DNA of 64,000 nt. Origin: Magnetospirillum sp. Lineage in GTDB: Bacteria; Pseudomonadota; Alphaproteobacteria; CACIAM-22H2. Position numbers and translations under genes: made by a program. Below are positions 17,568 through 25,496 of the stretch, in pieces. Numbering within the stretch: the stretch's first letter is position 1; each line of letters starts with the position of its first letter. Location of the stretch: positions 1,037,950 through 1,101,949 of the forward strand of contig JAPZUA010000001.1 in the NCBI GenBank assembly GCA_027532905.1, read 5' to 3'. A model generated the notes under the pieces. That model was not told the DNA's origin and ran no database searches. It was given only the letters and a program-made list of their open reading frames with translations.

Positions 17568-20500
17568 TTAGCTTGGATTGCGTGCAACCGGCAATGTTTC
17601 GGCGCTGAGGGCCGCCGCACCGTCGCCCTGCAGCACGAATGCACCCCAGAAAAACGGATGCGCGCTGGCGGCTTGGTCGGCGAGCGCCATCTGCGAGGCC
17701 GCAAGGGCGCGCGCAATGCCGCCGCGCGTGTTGCCGCCGAGCCGGTCGAACATGCCGGTTGTGAGCTGCACGGTCTGCTGGGAAGGCACTTGCCAGTGCG
17801 TGACCAGAAGGCCGCGGGCCCCGGCGAAGAAAAACGCTTCCGCCAAGCCCGACAGCGATTCGCCGCCGAGCCGTTCGCCCGAGGCCGCCGTATTGCAGGC
17901 CGAGAGCACGACAAGATCGGCATCGAGCCGCATCGCGGCGATCTCGCTTGCCTCGAGGAGCCCGTCTTCGGCGGGATCCGCCACGTCGCCGGCCGGTGCG
18001 CTCAGCGCCAGGCCCGGCTGGGCTTGGCAGCGCAATTCGCCGGGCAGCAGCCCGTGCGTGGCGAAATAGAGCACGCGGTAGCGCTCGAGCTGCTGGCGGC
18101 GCAGATTGGCGGCCGTGGCATTGGCACCCAGCAAAAAAGCGTTCGGCCCCGCATTCAGCGAAGCCGCCACGCGGCGCACTTCGTCGGCGGTCTCCGGCAA
18201 CGGGGCAAGGGCGCGGATCATTGCGGCGGGTACGGCGCCGTCCGAACGGCACGCATCGGCGAGCGCACCGAGCCCGTTGGCGGCCCCGCTGCCTTGCGGC
18301 GCCCCCCCTGAATTGGGATTGCCGAAATCCGGATTGGCCAGCGCAAAAAACGGCTCAGGTGCCGCCGGGCGAGCGGCCAGCGTACGCAAATTCAGGAAAG
18401 CCCGCACGCTCGGCGGGCTTGCGGTCGCAATGCGGCGCGCCAGCCACGCCGTCTGCCGATAATCGCCGGCCGCTACTGCCGCTTGTTGCGGCGGTTGCGT
18501 CGCCAACACGGCGAAAGGCAGGCTCGCAAGGGCGCCGTTGGCGACGACGAACAATTGATCGACCTCCGCCAAGGCCGTCTCGAACGGCCCCAGCAAGGTG
18601 CGGTAGAGCCGATGCGACAGCGCCACGTCGAACGGGGCGACGTCGCTGCGGCCGCGAATTTCGAAGGCGTTGCGCAAGATGCGCACCTGGTCGGCGAGTT
18701 GCTCTTCGTCGCTCGCCAAGCGCGCGGCTTGGATGCCGTCGCGGCGCACGAGGAACGCAAACGCGCCGTCCGGCCCGGTCAGATAAAAAACGAGTGCTTC
18801 GCGCGGCCCCAAAGCGGCGCGCAACTCGTCCGGTGCGACCGGCTGCGGCGAGGTGAGGCGCGAGAAGCCGGGGGCCGCAAGCTCGATGTCAGCTTCGAGT
18901 GCGGCAGCTTTGGCCGTCGCGGCGGCGAGATCGGCGCGCAGCTTGGCCACGCGCGCGGCATCGCGCAGAGCCGTCGGCTTGCCGAGCTCGCCCGCAAGAT
19001 CGAGGCCCAGACGGTCGCGGCTGCGCAACGCGTCTTCGTGCGCAGCCACGACGGGGGCGAGACGCGCATCGTCGCGCGCCAGGCGCTGCGCCGTGCGTGC
19101 AACGGCCCGCCCGGCCGTACCGTCGCGCATCAATTGGGCGACCGCAAACATCTCGGCATGCAAAGCGCCTGCGGCAGCCGGATCGCGCTTGGCTTGCGCA
19201 TCGGCTGCCTCGAGGAACGGGCGCACTTGCGCGAAATTCAGCGTGCGCACCGGCACTTGCGCCAGCACGATGCGGAACGCGTCGCGGTAATTGTCGATCG
19301 CGGCCGCATAGCGCCCGTCGTTGCTCTGCTCGCGTGCCAGCGCCATCAGGCTTTGCGCCACCGGCCAGCCGCCGCCGAACACGCGCAAGGTCTGCTGCGC
19401 TGAAGCCGCAAGCAGGCGCTCGGCATTGACGAAGTCGCCGCGCGCACCGAGCACTTGGCCCAACTGCGACAAGGCGCGCGGCTGCCACCACGGCGGCAGC
19501 CCCGGAATGCTGTCGATGATGCGGCGCGCTTCGAGGGCGGCGGACTCGGCACCCGCAAGGTCGCCGGTTTCGAGCGCCATCGACGAGGCGAACAGAAGCG
19601 CATGCGCAAGCTCGGCCTGCAGCACCACGGCACTGCCGAAGATCGAGCCGCCGCCGCCTGCATCGAGGCTCGCCGGAATGCCGCCGCCCAGCGTTTCGAT
19701 CAAAGCACGTCGACGCTGGATCGTGTCGCGCGCACTCGCCAGCGCCCGCTCGTACTGGCGCTGGTTGGCGGCGTGCAGGGCAAGAAAGGTCTGCAGGCGC
19801 GGATACTCGCCGGGATCGGGCGAGCGCAGGATCAGCGCTTCGGCGCGCTGGAACAACGCATCGGCCTCCTCGAAGCGGCCTTGCGCCGAAACTTCGAGCG
19901 CCAGCGAGCTCATCGTCGTGCCCGTGCCCGGATGGTCGGGGCCGAGCGCTGCCGTCTGCAGCGCAAGCGCGCGCCGATAGGCGGCCTCGGCCCCCGCATT
20001 GTTGCCGACGCTGTTGTAGAGCCGCGCAAGCTCGACGAGATCCTGGTAGCCGCCGACCGAATCGCTGCCGGCAACCGCTGCACCAAACGTCGCCTCAAGA
20101 TGGTTTTTGAGGATCGCGACGTCGAACGGCCCCGGTGCTGCGGCCCCCAGCGACAGGCGCATCGCTTCGACCAAAGCCGGCAAGGCGGCAGGCTGGCCCT
20201 CGGCGACCGCCAAGCGATTGCCCGACACGATCGCCGCCGCAACGAGCGGCCAACCACCGTCTTTGAGCGAACAGGCAGCGACCATCAGGTTCGTGTCAGT
20301 ACCGACCCATTCGGGCGATTTGCATGCCGCGCGCAAACCGAGCGTGCGGATCGGCGCACTCGTCTCGAACCTGCGCGCCAGGAACGCACGGCGCGCGTCC
20401 GGCTCTTGCGGCACGTTGCGCAATTCCGACAAAGCCTGCGCCGAGCCGTAGACACGCGGGCTATTGGCGCAAAAGATTTCGCGCAGATCGGGCTGCACGC

Positions 20501-20639
20501 GGTTGGGCACCGCCCGACACGCCTCGCCCGACAAGGCGGTGCCGACCGGCGTTTCGAAACTCGGCCCCCCGCCCATGGCCTGGCAGCCGGCCAATGCGAC
20601 CGCGAGCCCGCAGACTGCGAGGCGCCAAACGGGCTTCAT
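17568..20639 (-). CDS. Lipoprotein TPR-CHAT caspase-like peptidase
   Basis: The 1023-aa protein starts at ATG 20639, overlapping the cNMP-binding gene (ATGA). Its N-terminus is a lipoprotein signal with lipobox LAGC (Cys19, next residue Gln, so probably outer-membrane sorting). Residues about 200-330 hold tetratricopeptide repeats (AGAEAAYRRALALQTAALG), followed by a helical linker. The C-terminal CHAT domain has its catalytic pair: His862 in YFATHGLLPGE and Cys915 in VVLSACNTAASGE. It then has the usual GLAEAFFFAGARGLLVTHW. CHAT domains are caspase/separase-clan cysteine peptidases. Both catalytic residues are intact. Targets are unknown. Confidence 0.92.
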   Translation of the reverse strand: MKPVWRLAVCGLAVALAGCQAMGGGPSFETPVGTALSGEACRAVPNRVQPDLREIFCANSPRVYGSAQALSELRNVPQEPDARRAFLARRFETSAPIRTLGLRAACKSPEWVGTDTNLMVAACSLKDGGWPLVAAAIVSGNRLAVAEGQPAALPALVEAMRLSLGAAAPGPFDVAILKNHLEATFGAAVAGSDSVGGYQDLVELARLYNSVGNNAGAEAAYRRALALQTAALGPDHPGTGTTMSSLALEVSAQGRFEEADALFQRAEALILRSPDPGEYPRLQTFLALHAANQRQYERALASARDTIQRRRALIETLGGGIPASLDAGGGGSIFGSAVVLQAELAHALLFASSMALETGDLAGAESAALEARRIIDSIPGLPPWWQPRALSQLGQVLGARGDFVNAERLLAASAQQTLRVFGGGWPVAQSLMALAREQSNDGRYAAAIDNYRDAFRIVLAQVPVRTLNFAQVRPFLEAADAQAKRDPAAAGALHAEMFAVAQLMRDGTAGRAVARTAQRLARDDARLAPVVAAHEDALRSRDRLGLDLAGELGKPTALRDAARVAKLRADLAAATAKAAALEADIELAAPGFSRLTSPQPVAPDELRAALGPREALVFYLTGPDGAFAFLVRRDGIQAARLASDEEQLADQVRILRNAFEIRGRSDVAPFDVALSHRLYRTLLGPFETALAEVDQLFVVANGALASLPFAVLATQPPQQAAVAAGDYRQTAWLARRIATASPPSVRAFLNLRTLAARPAAPEPFFALANPDFGNPNSGGAPQGSGAANGLGALADACRSDGAVPAAMIRALAPLPETADEVRRVAASLNAGPNAFLLGANATAANLRRQQLERYRVLYFATHGLLPGELRCQAQPGLALSAPAGDVADPAEDGLLEASEIAAMRLDADLVVLSACNTAASGERLGGESLSGLAEAFFFAGARGLLVTHWQVPSQQTVQLTTGMFDRLGGNTRGGIARALAASQMALADQAASAHPFFWGAFVLQGDGAAALSAETLPVARNPS

Positions 20640-21151
20640 GCGCCCGGTGCCGGCGGCAAGCGCCGGCGCGTGTAGTCGCAGAGCATGTTCATGAGCGCCT
20701 TCATCATCGGATCCTTGAGGCCGTAGGATTCGACCACATGCGGCGGCGGCAGCATCATGCGCGCATGGCGGTCGGCGGCGGTTTCGTCGAGCGGCAATCC
20801 CGCTTTGGCGCGCGACTCGAACGGCACGGTCGAGCGGCAATATTCCATCAGCGAGTTGATGAGGCGCACGAGATCGGGGTCGAGCGACATCAGGCGCTGC
20901 GTAAGCTGCTGGCTGGTGATCACGATGCAGATCGTGTCTTCGCCAGCGACCGCCGTCGCCATGCGGTAGCCGCCGTCGAGAATCGCCATCTCCCCGAACA
21001 AGGCACCCGGTCCCAGGCTTGCCACGATGATCGGGGCATCCACGCCTTTTTTGAGGATCAGGATTTTGCCTTTTTCGACCAGAAACGCTTCCGACCCGGC
21101 TTCGCCCTCTTTGAATACGACTTTGGCCTTCGGGTAGGTGCGTTTGAACAT
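20636..21151 (-). CDS. Cyclic-nucleotide-binding domain protein
   Basis: The 171-aa protein is a single Crp/PKA-type cNMP-binding domain with a helical C-terminal tail and no DNA-binding helix-turn-helix. The phosphate-binding cassette is visible: FGEMAILDGG (residues 52-61) with Arg63 in GYRMATA, and a hydrophobic core VVFKEGEAGSEAFLVEKGKI. There is no signal peptide, so it acts in the cytoplasm. It overlaps the CHAT gene by 4 bp. It shares an operon with a nucleotide cyclase, so it is a likely effector or sink for that cyclase's product. Confidence 0.88.
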   Translation of the reverse strand: MFKRTYPKAKVVFKEGEAGSEAFLVEKGKILILKKGVDAPIIVASLGPGALFGEMAILDGGYRMATAVAGEDTICIVITSQQLTQRLMSLDPDLVRLINSLMEYCRSTVPFESRAKAGLPLDETAADRHARMMLPPPHVVESYGLKDPMMKALMNMLCDYTRRRLPPAPGA

Positions 21152-21156
21152 GGCGC

Positions 21157-21858
21157 CTAGAAATCGCCCTTGCGAATCTGGAACACGTCCGGGTTCTGCG
21201 GATCGCGGATATACGAGATCTGCAGCGTCGGCGGCACCGCCGGTCGCTGGCCCTCAGGGGCTGCGACGCCAGCGAGGGCCGCAATCGCGCGCCGGCCTTG
21301 CGTATCGTCGCCGCGGAAGACGAGCACGGTGCCGTCGGGCTGGGCCAAATTGACGGCGACCGTATCGGCCTTGTAGCCCACGGACACAAGATGGGTTTGC
21401 AACATGCGCGCAAGATCGACGGCTGTGGCCGGTGCAAGCTGCGGATTGGCGGCCCCGCCGAACGTGACGGTCACCTGGACGAGTTGACGCGTACGGAAAC
21501 CGATCACGTAGGCGACCTGTACCGGACCGCTGCCAGGCAGCAGGTCGGGGACGGTGATCGCCAGGATCTGCGTGCGCTCGACCCCGTTTTCGGCCGTCTC
21601 AATCTTGTCGGCCGGGATCGAGAAATCGCGCCGGATGGCCTGGCGCACTTGATCGGGCGTCATGCCGAACAGGGCCGAGCGGAAGCCGGTCAGGCGAAAT
21701 TCAGGTTCGGCTGTCGCTGGAGCACCCGTCGCAGGCGGCGTTGTCGGGCGATTGGGGGCGGGTGCTTGTGCATAACCGGCGCTGGCCCCAATCGCCAGCG
21801 CGCCAAGGACCACCAAAAACCGTGCGATCGCACGATCACGCTGAATTTTTGTTCCCAT
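21157..21858 (-). CDS. Exported hypothetical protein, Pro-rich N-terminus
   Basis: The 233-aa protein starts at ATG 21858 behind GGGGTAAG. It has a signal peptide (FLVVLGALAIGASAGYAQ). A Pro/Thr/Ala linker of about 25 residues follows, then a compact domain beginning FRLTGFRSALFGMTPDQVRQ. That opening resembles periplasmic domains that start with a short GMT-x-x-x-V helix. It is the first gene of the CHAT operon, ends 5 bp before the cNMP-binding gene and is divergent from the TpsB gene. No family is recognised. Confidence 0.75.
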   Translation of the reverse strand: MGTKIQRDRAIARFLVVLGALAIGASAGYAQAPAPNRPTTPPATGAPATAEPEFRLTGFRSALFGMTPDQVRQAIRRDFSIPADKIETAENGVERTQILAITVPDLLPGSGPVQVAYVIGFRTRQLVQVTVTFGGAANPQLAPATAVDLARMLQTHLVSVGYKADTVAVNLAQPDGTVLVFRGDDTQGRRAIAALAGVAAPEGQRPAVPPTLQISYIRDPQNPDVFQIRKGDF

Positions 21859-21927
21859 TTGCTTACCCCATCCCCATCAATTACCGCCGTTGCGGCGGAT
21901 CGGCAAGCCCGACACGACGAAGCATAT

Positions 21928-21971
21928 ATGGTAGACGAATGCGCGGAGATTGTACCGATTCTACCATTCGT
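21928..21971. promoter_or_regulatory. Inverted repeat in the CHAT/TpsB divergent intergenic region
   Basis: ATGGTAGA (21928-21935) is repeated inverted as TCTACCAT (21960-21967). The adjoining ACGAATG (21935-21941) is also inverted as CATTCGT (21965-21971). The arms lie about 24 bp apart in an AT-richer gap between the divergent genes at 21858 and 21993. This suggests a dimeric regulator site serving one or both promoters. Confidence 0.45.
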
Positions 21972-21992
21972 GTATTGAAATTAACTATCCCG

Positions 21993-23690
21993 ATGTCCGA
22001 TTCGCGCGCCCTTAGGAAAGTACTCACTGCCTTTGCGGCGCTCGCCGTATTCGGCCCTGGGGTTGCCGTCGCTCAGCTTGTGATTCCGCCGTCGGCCGAG
22101 CCGCGCCTACCGGGTGCCCCGATCCGCGTGCCGGAAGTCGAACTCGACCTGACGATCCCAGCACAGCCGCGCGCCCCCGACCGCCGCGCAGTCGACGAGC
22201 TGCGCTTTTCGATCGAGCGCATCGTGGTCGAAGGTGCGACCGCCTACGATGCGCAGACCCTGGCCCGTTTTACGCAGCCGCTGATCGGCCAATCAGCCGG
22301 TCTTTCGTCGATCTCGGGCGTGGCGGAGGCGATCGAGGATCGCTACCGCGCCGACGGCTACGTGCTTACGCGCGTTTTCGTGCCGCCCCAGCGCGTGGGC
22401 GACGGCACGTTTCGCATCCAGGTCGTCGAAGGCTATCTCGACGACATCATCTTCGACGGCGGCAGCCCGGGCGTGCAGGCGCGCATTGCAGCCTATCTGC
22501 GCCGCGCACTCGAGGGCCGGCCCGCGAAATTGCGCGATCTCGAGCGCGGCCTGCTCTTGGCGGGCGATCTTGCCGGCGTCGATGCTGCCGGAACGCTGGC
22601 GCCGGGCCAGGTCCCGGGCTCGTCCAATCTGTCGATCCGCATCCAGGAACGGCCGGTGCAAGCAAGCGTGACGATCGCCAATCGCGGCTCGAAATTCCAA
22701 GGGCCCGTGACGATCGCCAACGAAGTCAGCTTCAATGGCCTTCTCGACCAGACCGAGCAGATCACGCTGGGCTTCACGACGATCCCGACCTACCGCGACA
22801 GCCGCGAAATGCGCCAGGGCAGCTTTCGCTATAGCCAACCGCTGTGGGGCGACGGGCTGACGGTCGGCTGGGACACGACCTATTCGGCCGGCTGGCTCGG
22901 CCACACGCTGCGCGCAACGGCCGTGCACACCGAGGCGCTGCGCTACGGGCCGCGCGCCTCTTATCCGATCATCCGGTCGCGGCGCGAGAATCTGAGCGTC
23001 GACGTGTCGGCCTTCGTGTCGCGCACCTTCACCTTCGCGACCGTGTCCGACGCCTACCAAGTCCAGACGGACGAAAAATATCTCGCCTACGACATCCGCT
23101 CGACCTACACGCAAGTGGGCTTTTGGCAAGGGGCGACAATCCTGACCGGCGGCATGACGCGCGGCTTCTCCGCCCTCGACGGCACGGAGGGTGCGGCCGC
23201 CGGCCTCAGCCGCAACGACGCGCAGGCCAATTTCACGAAATTCTCGGGCGAGCTGCGCCGCATCCAGATCCTGCCCGAGAATTTCTCGCTGCAATGGGTG
23301 GGCGCGGGGCAGTTCAGCAAGAGCAAGCTCTACGCGAACGAAGAATTCTCGCTCGGCGGCTCGCGCTTCGGGCGTGGCTACGATCCTTCGGAAATCACCG
23401 GTCGCCAAGCGCTCGCCATGTCGGCCGATCTGCGCTACGGCGATCTCAATACGATGGGCTGGCAGCCTTACACGTTCTACGACCACGGCCGCGTGTGGAG
23501 CGGGACCGGCATTCGCGGTTCGCTGTCGCAATGGCAGACGCTGACCTCGGCGGGCGTGGGTGCGCGCTTTGCGCCGCTTAGCTGGCTCAGCGCCGGGCTC
23601 GAAGCGGCCCAGCCTTTGACGCGCGCACCCGGTCTTGCCGAAGGGCGCAAGCCGACGCGCTATTATTTCGACGTCACGGCGCGCTTCTAA
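21993..23690 (+). CDS. ShlB/FhaC/HecB-type outer-membrane translocator (TpsB)
   Basis: The 565-aa protein starts at ATG 21993. It has a signal peptide (LTAFAALAVFGPGVAVAQ), a proline-rich linker and a POTRA domain (about residues 71-150: RFSIERIVVEGATAYDAQTL, then DRYRADGYVLTRVFVPPQ). A 16-stranded-barrel region follows with the conserved FGRGYDPSEI motif of the L6 lid loop and FYDHGRVW near the end. The terminal residue is Phe, as in outer-membrane proteins. TpsB proteins export a TpsA exoprotein from the same operon, but no TpsA gene occurs in this window. It is divergent from the CHAT operon. Confidence 0.92.
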   Translation: MSDSRALRKVLTAFAALAVFGPGVAVAQLVIPPSAEPRLPGAPIRVPEVELDLTIPAQPRAPDRRAVDELRFSIERIVVEGATAYDAQTLARFTQPLIGQSAGLSSISGVAEAIEDRYRADGYVLTRVFVPPQRVGDGTFRIQVVEGYLDDIIFDGGSPGVQARIAAYLRRALEGRPAKLRDLERGLLLAGDLAGVDAAGTLAPGQVPGSSNLSIRIQERPVQASVTIANRGSKFQGPVTIANEVSFNGLLDQTEQITLGFTTIPTYRDSREMRQGSFRYSQPLWGDGLTVGWDTTYSAGWLGHTLRATAVHTEALRYGPRASYPIIRSRRENLSVDVSAFVSRTFTFATVSDAYQVQTDEKYLAYDIRSTYTQVGFWQGATILTGGMTRGFSALDGTEGAAAGLSRNDAQANFTKFSGELRRIQILPENFSLQWVGAGQFSKSKLYANEEFSLGGSRFGRGYDPSEITGRQALAMSADLRYGDLNTMGWQPYTFYDHGRVWSGTGIRGSLSQWQTLTSAGVGARFAPLSWLSAGLEAAQPLTRAPGLAEGRKPTRYYFDVTARF

Positions 23691-24478
23691 AGCGGCGATT
23701 CCGCATGCGGCAAACACACGCGGGCGGCAATACCGTCGCCGCGCGCGGCCGTCAGTATCTCGACATCGATGCCGTAGACTTGGCGCAACGAAGCCGCCGT
23801 CACGACGGCGTCAGGCGCGCCGTAAGCCAGCAGGCGGCCTTCATGCAACAGGGCCACGTGCGTTCCGTGCGCGAAGACCTGGTCGGGATCGTGCGTCGAC
23901 AGCACGATGCCCACGCCCGAGGCCCTGAGTGCATCGATCTGCGCCAGCACGCGCGCGCGATTGCCGAAATCGAGGCTCGCGGTGGGTTCGTCCATGACGA
24001 GCAGGCGGGGCGACAGCGCCAGCGCACGCGCAATCAAAGTGAGTTGGCGTTCGCCGCCGGAGATCTGCGTGTAGATGCGGTCGGCCAAGTGGGCGATGCC
24101 CAGCCTCGTCAAGGCGGCGTGCGCAGCCTGCCGGTCGGCTTCGCTCGGCCGCGCGAACAGACCCAGATGCGCCGTGCGCCCCATCAGCACCATCTCTTCG
24201 ACCGTGTAGGGGAAATAGCCGGGCTGGGCTTGCGGCACGTAGCCCACGCGGCGTGCAATGTCGGCGCGCGTCAGGCGCTTGATGTCCGTGCCGTCGAGTG
24301 TCACACGACCGGCAAGCGGCGGGATGAGGCCCAGCAGCGTGCGGAACAAAGTCGTCTTGCCGCCGCCATTGGGGCCGAGCAGGCACAGGACCGTTCCTTC
24401 CGCGAGCGCCAACGTCACGTCGCGACCAACAAACCGCGCGCCGAAACCGAAGGCCAGATTTTCGGCTGCGAGACTCAT
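23687..24478 (-). CDS. FecE-class ABC ATPase, probable molybdate/tungstate (MolC-like)
   Basis: The 263-aa ATPase has Walker A LLGPNGGGKTTLF, signature ISGGERQLTLIARAL, Walker B LLVMDEPTASLDFGNR and the H-loop LSTHDPDQVF. This is the FecE/BtuD class used for siderophores, cobalamin and, in H. influenzae MolABC, molybdate and tungstate. It follows the FecCD-type permease by 10 bp at the end of an eight-gene operon dominated by Mo/W transport genes, which favours oxyanions over iron. Its stop codon overlaps the convergent TpsB stop. Confidence 0.85.
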   Translation of the reverse strand: MSLAAENLAFGFGARFVGRDVTLALAEGTVLCLLGPNGGGKTTLFRTLLGLIPPLAGRVTLDGTDIKRLTRADIARRVGYVPQAQPGYFPYTVEEMVLMGRTAHLGLFARPSEADRQAAHAALTRLGIAHLADRIYTQISGGERQLTLIARALALSPRLLVMDEPTASLDFGNRARVLAQIDALRASGVGIVLSTHDPDQVFAHGTHVALLHEGRLLAYGAPDAVVTAASLRQVYGIDVEILTAARGDGIAARVCLPHAESPL

Positions 24479-24488
24479 TGCCCCGGCC

Positions 24489-25496
24489 CTATTGCCAATG
24501 CCGGCGCGTGGCGGCCAGAAGCCACACGAACACCGGCGTGCCGAGGGCTGCCGTCAATACGCCGAGCGGCAATTCGGTGCGTATCAACGTGCGCGCCACC
24601 GTATCGACCCCAAGCATAAAGCTGGCGCCGAGCAGAATCGAAACCGGCAGCAGGCGCCGGAAATCCGGACCGACCAGCAGGCGCGCCACGTGCGGGATCA
24701 GGAGGCCGACCCAGCCGACGATGCCCGCGACCGAAACGACGCTGGCCGTCGCCAACGTGGCACAGACCACGATGGCGAGACGTAGGCGGCCCGTCTCGAC
24801 GCCGAGTGCCCGCGCCTCATCGTCGCCCAACGACAAGAGATTGATGCGCCAGCGCAGCGCCCACAGCGGCACCAAGGACATAACGACCAGCAGCGCCAGA
24901 ACCTGCATGTCGCTGCGATCGACCGCAGCGAGGCTGCCCAGCAGCCAGAAGGTGATGGCCGGCAATTGATTGTAGGGGTCGGCCAGATATTTGAGCAGCG
25001 ACACGCCCGCCCCCAGCAGGGCGCCCAACGCGACGCCTGCGAGCACAAGCACCAAAACCGGATCGTGCCCGCCGACGCGCGAGGCGAGAAGATAGACGGC
25101 CGCAACCGCACCAAGCCCTCCAGCAAAAGCCATTGCCTGGATCGTCAGCACGTCGAGCGACAGATAGATGCCGAGGACAGCCCCAAGGGCCGCCCCCGAC
25201 GACACGCCCAAGATATCGGGCGAGACGAGCGGATTGCGGAACAACCCCTGATAGGCAGCACCGGCGGCGGCGAGCGCGCTGCCGACAAGCAAGGCCGCGA
25301 GCACGCGCGGTCCCCGTACCGAAAAAAGCACAGTCTCGACGGCCGGATCGAGACCCGAGAGCGTGCCGGTGAGGCGCGCGAAAGCGGCTTCGAGCACGTG
25401 CGCTGCCGGGATCGGAAACCGCCCGACGGAAAACGCCATCAGCACGGCGGCGACCAGCAGCAGGATCGCAAATGCGTAGGCCGCGCGCGTTCTCAC
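24489..25496 (-). CDS. FecCD-family ABC permease, probable molybdate/tungstate (MolB-like)
   Basis: The 335-aa inner-membrane protein starts at GTG 25496, in a GTGA overlap with the binding-protein gene. The first helix (AYAFAILLLVAAVLMAFSVG), the RGPRVLAALLVGSALAAAGA-x-YQGLFRNPLVSP signature and the late GWVGLLIPHVARLLVG mark the FecCD/BtuC family, with about ten helices forming a homodimeric channel. It works with the ATPase and binding protein on either side of it. The ligand is inferred only from context. Confidence 0.87.
   Translation of the reverse strand: MRTRAAYAFAILLLVAAVLMAFSVGRFPIPAAHVLEAAFARLTGTLSGLDPAVETVLFSVRGPRVLAALLVGSALAAAGAAYQGLFRNPLVSPDILGVSSGAALGAVLGIYLSLDVLTIQAMAFAGGLGAVAAVYLLASRVGGHDPVLVLVLAGVALGALLGAGVSLLKYLADPYNQLPAITFWLLGSLAAVDRSDMQVLALLVVMSLVPLWALRWRINLLSLGDDEARALGVETGRLRLAIVVCATLATASVVSVAGIVGWVGLLIPHVARLLVGPDFRRLLPVSILLGASFMLGVDTVARTLIRTELPLGVLTAALGTPVFVWLLAATRRHWQ

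Noticed and set aside
14866-23690. Craspase or CBASS-type antiphage system
   Set aside because: No Cas, CD-NTase, or other defence gene is present. The CHAT protein is predicted to be exported and the cyclase is a transmembrane class III enzyme, which do not fit those systems.
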